NCBI RefSeq assembly: GCF_009389715.1
Contig: NC_052393.1
Location: 4,588,001-4,652,000, forward strand
Length of the DNA: 64,000 bases
Direction: 5' to 3'
From: Phoenix dactylifera
Lineage: Eukaryota > Streptophyta > Magnoliopsida > Arecales > Arecaceae
Shown: one piece after another, positions 24,201 through 34,702 of the stretch
Position numbering within the stretch: position 1 is the stretch's first letter
Layout of the letters: each line of letters starts with the position of its first letter
Program-made: the position numbers and the translations under genes
The notes under the pieces: model-generated
Seen by the model: the letters and a program-made list of their open reading frames with translations, nothing else
Told to the model about the DNA's origin: nothing
The model's database searches: none

Positions 24201-27200
24201 GAATATTATCTTTCAATTTGATTGTGCTAAACATAAATGTTGATTTTTAAGATTGAACATTGGAAGGCTGATGTCTTTATCAAACAGGCAATATTAAATA
24301 TGCATTAACAAGATTAAAAATTTTAAGCAGTCAATGAAAATGTTGGGCGAGAGAGATGATACAAGAGATGAGGATTGTTAGGAACATATCTGTGGTAGAA
24401 CTTTATCAATAGGTAATAAATGGTACAGTTTGGGAAATCTAGATAAGATTAAAATTTTTAAGTAGTCAATGAAAATGTTGGGCGAGAAAGAGATGATACA
24501 AAAGATGAGGATTGTTAGAAGCATACGAGGAGGCATATCTTGTTAGCTGCCCATCTCGGGTTTATGTTGAAGTGTCAGAAAAGAGGAAGATCACTTTTAC
24601 TGACTAGGATAAATGTCACAGGATATGTCATTATGTGTTAATAGAAATGTAGCCTCTATTAGAAATTCCCTAGGTATATGTACACATGCTGTCCTATATA
24701 ACAAAACGAGAGAGGGAATATGCTGAAAAGATTCCATCTGCCAAAATCTGTTGAGAAAAATGCTATTAAATTAATGAATAAGACTTACTAGAAGATAATC
24801 TTATAAGGGTGTAGAGGGTATGAAGGGAACTTGCACAATTATGATGCACATGTATTTTTATTTTTTTAGAAAACTTTGTTCTAATCTGAGAGTCTGACCG
24901 AACTTCCACATAACCTCATCTATAAACAAACTCAAGCATCCGTCCAATTTTAAAAAAATTAACAATAAAGATCCATTTTAGATAATAATAAGAAACCACT
25001 TAGGGGGAAACAAGACTCAAACATTTGTGGAAATCAAAATTTTAAGGGAAGATATGTTTTATTCTTATGATCTTATTTTTATTTATTATTATTTTAATGT
25101 GCAGTGCACTTGCTTGGTTGCTAGTGTGTGTATATATCAAGAGAGAGCCAAAGAGAGAACATTGTTGAGTGCATTTTCATTTTGGAACATTAAGGGTCAA
25201 ACACTCTCAGAAGCACTCTAACACTCTCTGATAGGTGAGGGGGAGAGTACATCAAATGCTAAATGTTAAATTATTGGTGAATAACTTAATCATTCAGACA
25301 ATCCAAATTGGAGATGCACACAATTGATCATGGTCTACGCTGCTGGAGAAGTGCCTCTGATCTATGCATCAAGTGGATGCAATAATGGACATTAACAATT
25401 GTGGTAATGTACTAACACACATAATAGGGCACGATTCATATAAGAAGATCTCCTTGTGTTTGAATTTTAAATATGTTTCATTGTAGAATATATCCTATTG
25501 ATTGATGCTAATAAACATGATATTTTAGTATGCTTATTGGGTACTAGAAAACATCATCATTTGGTTCCCAAAAGAAGGTAATTTGCTAGTCTTTTTCTTA
25601 AAACAAATGTTTGAATAGAAAAAGATAAACAGAACCTTGGAGCGTCATGAACTTCCATATGGCGCACTAACTCAAGGTTGTATCATGTTGGTAGGTATAT
25701 CTATTGAGGGTGATGAGGAACTTCTTGCAATCCCTAAAGAGGCTCCAAAAAGAGAGGAGTGGATGACAACATTACCACCTGAAAGGAAGGTAAGCAGCCA
25801 GTCCCCTGCTTGTCTTTATATTTCTTTTCAACTCAGTCAGCTGCAAGAATGAATAATCTTAATTATTTCAGTCAGCTGCAAGAATGAATAATCTTAATTA
25901 TTTCTTTCTTTTGTAGCCAGGAATGACTATGCAGTCAACATCATTTAGTAGGACAAGTAAAGAAGGACGAGGAGATACTAGCATTTGGACTGACAGCCCT
26001 CTTGACAAAGCAGACAAAGCAAAGCAAAAGTATGAATTCACAATCTTGTACATATCCACTGATTCGGTATACTCGAAATACACCTTTGGTACAAAATTGA
26101 CGATCTCACAAAGATGAAATATCAGTAGTTTTCCATTTACTGATCCCATCTTTCACGGAATCGATTTCTTTTTTGTTTTGAATGTACAAAAATTTGCTAT
26201 GTTTGTGCTTAATGCTAGGTTGTGGTTTATGCAGCCCTTAGGACATGATATGGGACTGAAACTAATCTGTAACAATAATGATTGTTGATAAAAAAGTGCA
26301 ATAGGATATGAGATCTGTAAAATATATTGCCATTTTTTTTAAAAAAAATAATTAACCAGGTGAATACTATGAACCTATGGTTTCTCAGTAACATCATTCT
26401 TTGCATCATTTTCCGCATGTCTAGTTCTCCTGGTTGCCCCATGAATTACCCTGCTTTGTCCTATGTTGCACCTGCCTGTGCAAGCAGGTCCTACCTGCTA
26501 TTACTGGATACATTCAACCGACAAGGTGTGACCAAATAAGCACATAAATGTTCTACCTTCTGCAATCAATGATGTTACTTCAGATCAGCTAGTCCATTTA
26601 CTGGCTTCATCATCAGTAGACTTAGTGGACAATGTAACCATGCAAAATTTTTGAAATCCTCCATTTGGTGCACTTGAATGCTGGTGTAAAAAATTTTTAT
26701 CCAACCAAGAGTTGGATGATTTTGGTACTTTTTATTTGCAGTTATCCGAGGCAAACAATATGCCTTTTCTCAGTCTATTATGTACTTTTCACCAATAATG
26801 TTATTCATTCTGCTTGCATATCTTTTCTGGATTTAGAACTTCAAGGCAAAGAATATGCGTTTGCTCAGTCTACTGTCTAGTTTTCACTAATGTTGTTATT
26901 CGTTCTGCATGCACATCTTTTCTGGATTTAGAGTAGTAACTTGGTACTTTTACTGCAGTTATCTAGAGGCTTACAACAGAACCAAAGCACTTGCTGACGC
27001 AGATGACCAAAAGAGAGGAGCAATTTCAGATGCTGAGCTAGTTGACAAATTTAACTCTTCCAAGCGCAAGAAATCTCTTGTGCAAAAGCATACAGAAGAA
27101 ATAAGTAATCCGAGAAAGAAATCCAAACAGCCGGAGAAAGAGGAATGGGAGGGTAAACACCCTTGGAAACCCTGGGATCGTGAAAAGGATTTGGTAGCTG

Positions 27201-27292
27201 GACGGCAAAAGGTCAATTTTGATGCGGAGGATATGGTGCAAGGATTGACTTCTCGTTTCTCCTCCGGAACTTACCAGAGAAACTTCTTGTGA
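12012..27292 (+). CDS. Arg/Ser-rich J-domain protein with DUF3752/GPALPP-type C-terminus
   Basis: Eleven exons: 12012-12422, 14687-15024, 17795-17872, 18136-18238, 18611-18699, 21219-21330, 23708-23761, 24089-24137, 25695-25789, 25917-26029, 26959-27292; all GT/AG and in phase, giving 591 aa. Residues 1-115 are rich in Arg, Ser and Lys (RS/RK runs), as in nuclear speckle and splicing proteins. The J domain is about 320-385: KPYDVLG, then the HPD triad at 349-351 in LMVHPDKC, and helix IV around QAFKDLQDP. A charged stretch (KIKLKEEQEEF) follows, then EEWMTTLPPER near 426-442 and a Lys-rich tail with HPWKPWDREKD, typical of the GPALPP1/DUF3752 family. The HPD triad predicts stimulation of an Hsp70. 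A nuclear, splicing-related co-chaperone role (compare human DNAJC8) is inference. Its last exon was copied into the left arm. It spans 15 kb because of long introns carrying repeats. Confidence 0.9.
12423..14686 (+). other. J-domain gene intron 1
   Basis: A 2.3-kb intron with consensus ends and no recognised element or RNA gene. Confidence 0.7.
15227..15272. repeat. (CT)n microsatellite
   Basis: An almost pure CT run in intron 2 of the J-domain gene. Confidence 0.95.
17472..17606 (+). repeat. Direct repeat in J-domain gene intron 2
   Basis: Two copies of about 65-70 bp, each containing TTGGTCATGT, AATAATCTAC, AAATGTTTAGG and TCAAAATACATTT, lie next to each other. They look like a local tandem duplication. 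Confidence 0.75.
19224..19800. repeat. Dispersed repeat beginning GGGTGGCAATTGG
   Basis: Starts AAGGGTGGCAATTGGTTGGGGTTGGGACC and is rich in GGGT/ACCC words such as AACCCAATTAC and CAGGTTGG. A similar-style sequence, reverse-complemented, ends GATTACCACCCCTAA near 30075 inside the right CAD intron. Plant genomes carry many such non-autonomous repeats; I cannot name the family or fix the ends. Confidence 0.45.
19918..20185. repeat. GGTACGGTACG-type monocot repeat
   Basis: A cluster of related words: GGTTCGGTACGGTACGATAC, GGTACGTCTCGG, CCGGTACATACC, GGCGGTATACC, CGGTACGGTACAG. Such interspersed GGTAC-rich repeats are common in palms and bananas as I recall; the identity of the element is unknown. 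Confidence 0.55.
21331..23707 (+). other. J-domain gene intron 6
   Basis: A 2.4-kb intron with short purine/pyrimidine-rich and GTGTATGTGTGCATGC-type runs near 23060. No gene or element recognised. Confidence 0.7.
24138..25694 (+). other. J-domain gene intron 8
   Basis: A 1.56-kb intron after the codons for RRSQ. It includes an 80-bp direct repeat (listed separately); nothing else recognised. Confidence 0.7.
24311..24526 (+). repeat. Direct repeat pair in J-domain gene intron 8
   Basis: About 80 bp at 24311-24390 recurs at 24445-24526. Both carry GATTAAAA, TCAATGAAAATGTTGGGCGA, GATGATACAA and GATGAGGATTGTTAG. Spacing is about 135 bp, consistent with a tandem duplication of a roughly 135-bp unit whose remainder has diverged. 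Confidence 0.85.
25834..25903 (+). repeat. 35-bp tandem duplication just before exon 10 acceptor
   Basis: Two exact-looking 35-bp units (CAGTCAGCTGCAAGAATGAA...) sit at 25834-25868 and 25869-25903. The exon 10 acceptor is at 25916/25917, so the duplicated block covers the likely branch-point zone (TCTTAAT). Confidence 0.9.
26729..26958 (+). repeat. Duplicated block including a decoy splice acceptor before exon 11
   Basis: TTGGTACTTTT-TTGCAG plus TTAT.C.GAGGC, the acceptor and first bases of exon 11, occurs at about 26722-26752 and again at the true site (26940-26969). Between them, about 90 bp (GGCAAA.AATATGC...TTTCTGGATTTAGA) is present twice (about 26750-26837 and 26846-26932). Using the decoy AG at 26740-26741 keeps the entry frame but reaches a stop at 26878-26880, so it would remove the C-terminal domain. 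Confidence 0.85.
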
Positions 27293-28292
27293 GCAGTCCG
27301 GTAGTGTAAACTCTCTGTATTTTATTGTTCTCAGACATGTCTGATGGTTACCGGAGTTGCCGGCTGACTAGCTGTGGAATCCAATGCTTGGAAAAGGGAG
27401 AGAAAAGGATGAGCAGATGCAGAATGGAGCTTCGGTGATTTGTTTCTCTATATGAACAGATCTGTGATGCCGAACCTGTTCGTTTGCCCTTTCCCATTGT
27501 TTGGTCTGCCGTCATATCAGTCAGACACCATGTAACATGGCCTGCTCAAAGCCTGATTTACATCGGCATGGGCATAGGCATAGGCATCTAAGTCTCCAAG
27601 AATAAATCAATCATATTGTTAAGTATTTACATTATTGTGCGTTATAATGAATATTTGAATGCCCAATTATGCGTTTTGGTTAGAGGGAATGCCTGAGCTA
27701 TGCCTTGATTATTAGTATTATCCTGTTGATAATATATTTTTAGAATATTCCAAATTTTATCTGTAAACATTTTGGATATTTTAGAATATCCAAAGTGTTG
27801 TGCTCGGTATGCATAATCTTAGACCTGGGAAGGTCACAACGTAGAGGATCAACTGCACCTGAACAATAGCGAAGTATATAATGCTTCCATCGTGGATGCG
27901 TCACACCATTATTTGACAGAGATTGAGCGCTTTGGATACACGCATTTTAGTTATGTAGTTGGAGAGCCCATTCCTTGGTAAGGATTCGCAACTAGTTTCC
28001 CTTCTTGTGCGTGTGCAGGGTACTGAGCAAGCCCGAAAATTTTTCCCGGGACCTGTCGGGTATAAGATGTAAATCTGAACCCGACCCAATTACTGTTTAT
28101 AAGTCAATGCAGGCCCAATTCAATTAGGGGGGGAATGTCAGGTCCTAAAAGCCTGATTATTTCATTTCTTCGGATTAGCTGGTTCAAGTCGGAAATTGCC
28201 AGCATAAATCACATCAAGCATAAAACACGAAGCCACCGACTCCAATTAATCATCTGAGTGATCATATGGCTACCAAGCTTGATACGAAGAGA
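27293..28292. other. Intergenic region between J-domain gene and right CAD-like gene
   Basis: About 1 kb with the two 3' ends facing each other. No other gene. The sequence is shared with 5668-6605 in inverted orientation, and its first 160 bp also with 1-360. Confidence 0.8.
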
Positions 28293-30608
28293 CTAGTGAT
28301 CAGAACTAGCATCTATATCAATCACGAACCGGTAACGAACATCGTTTCTCGCAAGCCTATCCAGAGCCTCATTGATGTGATCTGGTTTCACAAGCTCGAT
28401 GTCGCAGGTGATGTTGTGCTTCCCACAGAAGTCCATCATCTCCTGCGTCTCTTTCATGCCTCCGATCATGCTTCCAGCCACGTTCCTCTTGCCTATAAAA
28501 CCACATACATATGGGATGCTTAAGAGATAAGTAGGAAACAGAAACCAACCATGGAGGTTTGTTAGGTTTAGTTCCTCACCAAAAAACAATGGGAAGGAAG
28601 GAAGATCCAACGGTTTATCAGGCGCTCCGACTAAGACCAAGGTACCACGCACCTTGAGCAGCTCCAGGATTGGCCCAAGGGAGTGCTTCGCAGCTACCGT
28701 GTCAATGATGTAGTCCAGGCTCCTCTTCCCACTCTGCTGCCATGCCGATTAAGGACTTCTTCTGAGCTTACATATATATAGTCTGCTTCAAGAAGAGGAA
28801 AAACTGAAACAGAGTTCTGCATGTTACCTCCATTCTTTCGGGATCGGTGCTGAGAATGAAGTCATCGGCACCGAGTCTTTCTTTGGCTTCCTTCTCCTTG
28901 GAGGGGGATGTGCTGATGACTGTAACATGAAGTCCAAAGGCCTTCCCAAACTTAATGGCCACATGACCAAGGCCTCCAAGGCCGACCACCCCGAGCTTCT
29001 TGCCGGGCTGGGACATGTTGTAGTATTTCATTGGGCTGAACACAGTGATCCCCGCACATAGCAGGGGAGCTGCCGCATCCAGTGGAAGGCTATCGGGGAC
29101 ATGGACGACGTACCTTGGAATCAGTCACAAAATATGAAGTTTTTGCTGTCAGCAGCATCAATATAATAACCATGCCAGCTTCAGAGCACCGAATCCCTTC
29201 AGAGCATATAGCTAGGGGGAAGAAATTTAAGATAGCTAGGTTACCTCTTGTCAGCCACCAGCATTTTGGAATAGCCACCATAGGTGATGCTGCCGTCCCA
29301 GAAGATACCATTGTAAGTGAACTGGACCTTGTCGCAGTAGTTCTCCTCGGAGGCTTTGCAGAACTCGCACTCGAGGCAGGTCGCAGCCAGGCAACCGACT
29401 CCGACCCGGTCGCCCACCTTAAAGTTGGTCGCGTTGCTCCCCACCTTGGTGATCACTCCGGTGATCTCATGCCTGACATAATTAAGTAGTCAGCACAGAT
29501 TGCTGGTTAATTCGCCAGAGGTAAGCAAGATAGCATGGGATCATATTAAATGGATTCAGATAGAAGTATATGAGATGGACGGGGGCTTAAAGCTACAGTT
29601 TGTATGTCTACTGGTGCCGGTTAAAGTTGATAGAACATCTTTATCAAATGGGTCGGATTCAAATTTAGACCTTTCACCCATCTAACCTGTTTTGATCTAT
29701 TTAATAATTGGGTTGGATCCAATTATTAACTTTGCTAATTTATTAACATGATCCAACTCATTTGACCTATTTAAAACTTATTTAATCTGTTCAAAACCTG
29801 CTAAACATATTTTTATATTATTTAACTCAACCTGCTTAACCTATTTAAATATTATTTTAATCTATTAATGACCTACTTAACTTGTTTAACTTGATTTGTT
29901 TAATAAACAAATTGTTTGGGTTACATTGAGTTACCTGTTTAATAAATAGGTCAGATTTAGATCTAAAAGTTTGGCTTGTTTGGCAAACAGTACAGTTTAG
30001 CTTAATGAATTTTTGACCGAAGCCATATCCAATCTGACCTGTATCCGACGTGATCTGAACCGATTACCACCCCTAATTAATAGAAGAAAGTAATGAAATA
30101 ATAAATATAGGGTAAACCTAACATAGTAGGGTTATGCCACAATATTGTGGCTCTTGTCCCATTGAACGCATCCACCACGTAAAATATATTTCACTTTCGT
30201 CCTTTGGCCTTTAATTTCAACCAAGGCCCACAGAATTTTGTTGGCAGCAGTGATAATGAATGGATGTGGCTGTATTGATAACATCGGCTAGGAAAGGGAA
30301 GTAAAATTAAAGGCTGTAGTCACATATTGGTGATAATGAAGAGATGCCAATTATATATGGTGGAAGTTGTGAGGATGATGACTGTTATAGTAGCCACAAA
30401 AATAGTAGCCACCATGGTGGTGGTGATGATAGAGATGACTACATTAGCAGCGGCCAAAGTGACTACGTTGATGGTTGAGATGATAACTATTTTAGTAGTA
30501 AAACATAAGTTCCTTAAATAATACAAGAAATTCAAAAACTAAAAAATTAAAATAAAAACAAAAATATTTTTATTCTTGATTTTTATAAATAAATTTAAAA
30601 TTTTAGAC

Positions 30609-30671
<63 letters not shown>

Positions 30672-31005
30672 TACCCGGGCACAATGGGGTACATGGTGAT
30701 GCCCCAGTCGTCCTTGACGTGGTGGAGATCAGTGTGGCAGATGCCGCAGTAGAGTATCTTTATGGTCACGTCGTCCTCCCCGTTCTCCCTAACCATGAAC
30801 ACCATGTCACGCAACTTATTGAACAAATCATTACTGACGGTCTAACCAACGTTAGAGAACAACAGAACCTAAGAACGCACACAGTTAAATGGAAACAGAC
30901 AAGACCATACCTTCTCTTGAAGACAAAAGGCGCTATCTTCCCGTTCGAGTCCATCGCCGCCCATCCTTCCACCGTCTGCGTGTGGTTTGGCGTCGTCTCC
31001 GTCAT
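28293..31005 (-). CDS. CAD-like zinc-dependent alcohol dehydrogenase (right copy)
   Basis: Six exons on the minus strand: 31005-30911, 30788-30675, 29472-29245, 29113-28828, 28733-28550, 28492-28293, joining to 368 aa. All zinc ligands and the GLGGLG nucleotide loop match the left copy, so both are predicted catalytically competent NADPH-dependent aldehyde reductases of the CAD/mannitol dehydrogenase group. Exon lengths are identical to the left gene (95, 114, 228, 286, 184, 200 bp). Intron 2 is 1202 bp against 249 bp at left because of an insertion and a longer GA run. Twelve residue differences: E19D, K/M and V/I in exon 2, H/Y and E/D in exon 3, M/L and K/E in exon 4, A/K, T/K, V/L, I/F and F/L in exon 5; exon 6 is identical at protein level. 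The in vivo substrate is not predictable from this. Confidence 0.92.
29575..30505. mobile_element. About 0.93-kb insertion in intron 2 of right CAD copy
   Basis: Comparing the copies, left intron 2 runs straight through CTTATGTTTTACTTCTATATG, while the right copy (reverse complement) splits between TTTTACT and ACTTCTATCTG. The insert holds an AACCC/GGGTT-style repeat (about 29620-30080, with ACCACCCCTAA near 30070) and a GATGATGACTG/GGTGGTGGTGATG-like segment (about 30350-30480). A short ACT/TACT repeat lies at the junctions; no clear terminal inverted repeats, so class is unknown. Confidence 0.65.
30609..30669. repeat. (GA)n microsatellite at intron 2 donor of right CAD copy
   Basis: About 60 bp of GA sits a few bases inside the intron 2 donor (minus strand reads GTAACC(TC)n). 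The left copy has only about 20 bp (4243-4265), so the tract length differs between paralogues. Confidence 0.95.
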
Positions 31006-31124
31006 CTCTACTTCTCTCTCTTTTTCTAAGAACAACTCCTCTCCCAAAAGATGCCTAGCCAGGCGATAAGAAGCGCACTCCGTGTATGGCCCTCTCCGTG
31101 TTCTTTTAGAGCTGATGCTCTCTC

Positions 31125-31134
31125 CTATTTATAC
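31125..31134 (-). promoter_or_regulatory. TATA box of right CAD-like gene
   Basis: The minus strand reads TGTATAAATAGGAG about 125 bp upstream of the ATG at 31005. The context matches the left promoter, but this copy keeps about 25 bp in the leader (CTAGGCATCTTTTGGGAG region) that the left lacks. Confidence 0.6.
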
Positions 31135-31324
31135 AGAAAAAATCCACCTACCTCCATCTCCTGGTTATAATAAACATATGGTACCAACTACAATGTCCAG
31201 GGGGGCCCGTCTACTTTGTTTTCGTTCTTCCCAAGTGGAATATTAATTTAGTTTATTGCTTTTTTATTTCTATATTCTGAAAATTTAATTTATCTGCCTC
31301 TCTAATTTAAGAATATTCTTAACG

Positions 31325-31450
31325 TGTCTTTGCTTTTTTTTATTATTATTATTATTTTTTTTTAGTATAATGATTGCTCACGCTACTCTAGCGTGGACAA
31401 AACTAGTAAAATCAAAAAAAAAAAGTCAATTCTAAAAATTGGAGAAACAA
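31325..31450 (-). mobile_element. LINE 3' tail, extremely 5'-truncated
   Basis: A T-rich run (31330-31362) is followed by AGTATAATGATTGCTCACGC...ACTAGTAAAATC(A)n. The same signature (GATACAATGACCGCTCACAC...CAGTAGAATC(A)n) starts the LINE fragment at about 56668. Only the extreme 3' end of the element is present on the minus strand. It is absent from the left arm, so it was inserted after duplication. Confidence 0.65.
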
Positions 31451-32030
31451 CCTCTTGGTCAAGCGAAATGATGGGCAACGGACAAGTATATTTCTATTCA
31501 ACGGTCACTCGTTCCTACCGGAGGAAAGAGCCATGCGAGACACGCTACATCGCATGAGAAGATTATGGGTTCAATTTGGCCGGAGGCGACAACATGGTGG
31601 AGCTCACGAGAAGGAAAGATCTGACGAGCCCGTACGGATGGCGCGCCCCACCGTCCCAAGTAAAAGATTTCAAAATCTAGCTACAGGGATGTGCAGTTAT
31701 AGAATTCAACACACCTTTTTATCATTTGAATAGTAAATTTATTGATCAATAAATGTTAGAGATAACTGCATCTTAACATAGAAGTTGGTGAGTTGCTAAA
31801 TAAACCATATTTCGAGGTCAACATGTATTTAGAATTCATCAGGAGTCGAGTTAAAAATAGTAGATGGCTAAACTAAATCAGCAAAGTCTAGGCTAGGCTA
31901 TGACCACAAATAGTAGAAAATATAAGTAAATAAGTATATAAAAATTGTATTTTTAATCTTGCTATTTTATTTCCGAGTTTGGTAATCCAATCTCGGCGAA
32001 CTTATGATGAACTTGCTGGATTTTGTTTTT
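31451..32030. other. Upstream region of right CAD copy shared with left arm
   Basis: No gene. Matches 2280-2360 and 3090-3590 inverted (for example TTTATTGATCAATAAATGT and GGCGCGCCCCACC). It provides the empty site for the left-arm MITE. Confidence 0.7.
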
Positions 32031-33655
32031 TTTCAAATTCTAAATTTTAACCCTAGCGGATTGTTCCACTTGCGAGTATGGTGGCAAATTGGTAATCTAA
32101 TCAGAAAGTAAATTAACCAAGCCAACTGGCTTGAGTCCCAACCTACCATATTCCTTAAATAAAGTACAGAATAGAGTCCTTTTCATTTCCATAAAAAAAA
32201 CAAAAACTATATTTCTGAAAGCAAAACTAGTATATTAAAATATATAAAATTAATTAAAGGAAAGGTGCATTCCCCCTTGATCTGATCCTCTGATAGGGAA
32301 CCCACTATATTTCTCACAAAACAAACTATTAAATTAAAAATAGTTGTAGTCCCCCCTGACTAGACGCAATATGAACAAGCAAGACAGGAGGGGGTCCGGT
32401 TTCTTTCCACGTAAATGCCCTTGCAGAACTGGTCTAAAGTGCAAGTTTCACGAGGAATGCAATCCAAATGCCTGCAGAGTCCTACGAAATTGCTGTTTCT
32501 TGACCATGAATCCAAGATGACCCCCAAACTTCTGAGAGAGACAAACAGAGCCACTCCTTTTATTCCTGCAGAAGTCTGCATGAGGCCACAGGAACGGGTC
32601 ACCAGGTGGAGCTGTAGCTGCCTCATATTCTCCAAAGAATTGCCTGGAAAAATCTCTAGGGAGTCCGTTTTGGCTCTATCTAGAGAAGGGGAATAGAGAA
32701 TCCAAGGTCCATGAAGTGCTGCTAGATAGAAGATGGTCAGCTTCTACGAGTACGCAAGGGAAGAGTAAACCAGTACCTTTCATGGAGGACTGACTTCACG
32801 AATGAACTCGAACGACCATACTTACAGGCTTGGTGTGTGTATGCTCTGTACCATGACCAGACCTGGATTCGAGGTCATTGCGACCAAGTATGAGAGGGTT
32901 GACGCGGACCAGAATAATTCTACTCAAGACTAGATGGGTGAGACCAGAGAGTGACATCAGGCTAGCTTGGGGGGGAGGCCATGGGTTTCAAGGTTTGCGC
33001 CGGATGCCGCAAATTCACTGTTCTTCCGAACAGTGAGAACTATATATCATCTCGCACATAACCTCACCAAGCGTTTTTACTAGGAGTGAGAAGTTATAAT
33101 TTTTTTAAAATTTATGAATAGAAAATGTATAGATATATTGACATGAGTAAATAAATATTTTTAAATTAATTATACATGTATTAGAAAATATATTTATTAT
33201 TATCAATAAATTTCAGTATGTTTTAGTATGTAAATAAATATATTAATTACTAATAAATCCTATGTTAGATTTATTTATAATTAATAAATATTTGTCAATT
33301 ATTTTATTAATAATTTATATTTATTTATAATATTACTAATATATTAAATATCTTATTATTTGTAGATATTTATTAATTATTATATTAGTAATATATTTAT
33401 ATAATTATTAATGTAATTAATATGATATAATTGAGGGTATTTTTGTCAAGAAATAATATTTTTAGATTACCTCCACTTAATAATTCGGCATAGAAAATAA
33501 ATACCCACCTCCTTAATAGTATTTATTTTACATTCTCTATCAGGAAAATAGACACAAGACCCATCTTTTTTTTTACCACCATTCTCATCCACTTTTGTTC
33601 CAAACATCGTAATTTAATATGAAATTTATTTTTTTTATACTAGATTGTCTCTAAC
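32031..33655. other. Right-arm-specific stretch, unassigned
   Basis: About 1.6 kb with no counterpart in the left arm. 32270-33060 is of mixed composition with no recognisable protein; 33090-33450 is very AT-rich (TATTAATTATTATATTAG words). Possibly one or more insertions; no terminal repeats found by eye. Confidence 0.45.
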
Positions 33656-34702
33656 CAAGTGGGTCCTAAGCAACAGATGATGGCTCGAGGAAGTAGATTT
33701 GTTTCCTTCCATCTTGTTAATGTTAATATAGTTTTCCAAAAAGATGACAAAAAATATATAATTTATAAAAGAGCTTAGGGGCTTTTTGGTATTGCCATTG
33801 TTTTTTTCATTGTTTTTGAGAAAATCTAGATGGAAACTTAAAATAGACTGAACAAATACGTATGATGGAAATTCTTTTGGGTTTTAAATTATTTATAACA
33901 ATATTTACAGCTTTTACCAACAAACATTTATTTCTTTCGAGAAATATGAAAATAAAAGCAAGGCATACAGATATTAATATCCAACGTCAACTTACACAGA
34001 AACAAATGACAAATATAATAAAAATAGCAAAATAAACCTAAAAGTGTGGTTTAGTCCTCTATGAGGTGAAAGTAAGCTTCTATTTTAGCAGTACCTGTGA
34101 TGGCATGATGCATTTTAATATTTGAAACCAAGCAGCCTCTATGCATATTTAAAAATTCTGGATTGTTATATAATAGCAATTTCCCAAATTATATGCACCA
34201 CTGAGAGAAATAATCTATTCTATCATGACTTTATGTAAAAGGTGAAGAAAGAGGCCCCATTCAGATCATAGCACGAGGAAATTTTTTTAGAAAATGCAAA
34301 AGTTTATCAAGCCTCGGAACTGATGATTCTGCAACTCCATAATTAACCAACTCCCTCATGTATAAGAAATGTCCATCAAGAAAATTTTCTAGTCAGCAAT
34401 ATTTTTTCTATTATCGTTATACAACAGACTCATCAAATGATGATATCATGAAAAGGATTTCACATCGATAAAGATAACTATCAGTGGAGCACATTAGAAC
34501 AACCGCATGTTCATGAACATCCGCTTCTTTGATCTTTTCATCGAATGAATTTTATGCCATCCATCTTCATACCCTAGTAGTCGGCTGAAGATTTGGTCCT
34601 TTCTTCGATCGCATAAGAAAATAATTGGGTGGCGGGCTACTCTAACAAAATTATAAGCATGCCTCTGCCAACCTAGATCTTGAAACTTGCATCCCTGACC
34701 TT

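Larger units (their letters stand above)
27100..34450 (+). repeat. Right arm (parent-like) of the inverted duplication
   Basis: This runs from inside the J-domain gene's last exon to the 3' flank of the expansin. It is the probable source because both flanking genes are complete here, while the left arm has only a broken piece of one. The inner limit with the left unit is at about 27310; the outer limit is at about 34450. Confidence 0.85.

Noticed and set aside
30320-30535. Open frames on both strands over the GATGAT/GGTGGT stretch in the right CAD intron
   Set aside because: Repetitive trinucleotide-like DNA inside an intron insertion gives low-complexity Val/Met/Thr peptides without family similarity.
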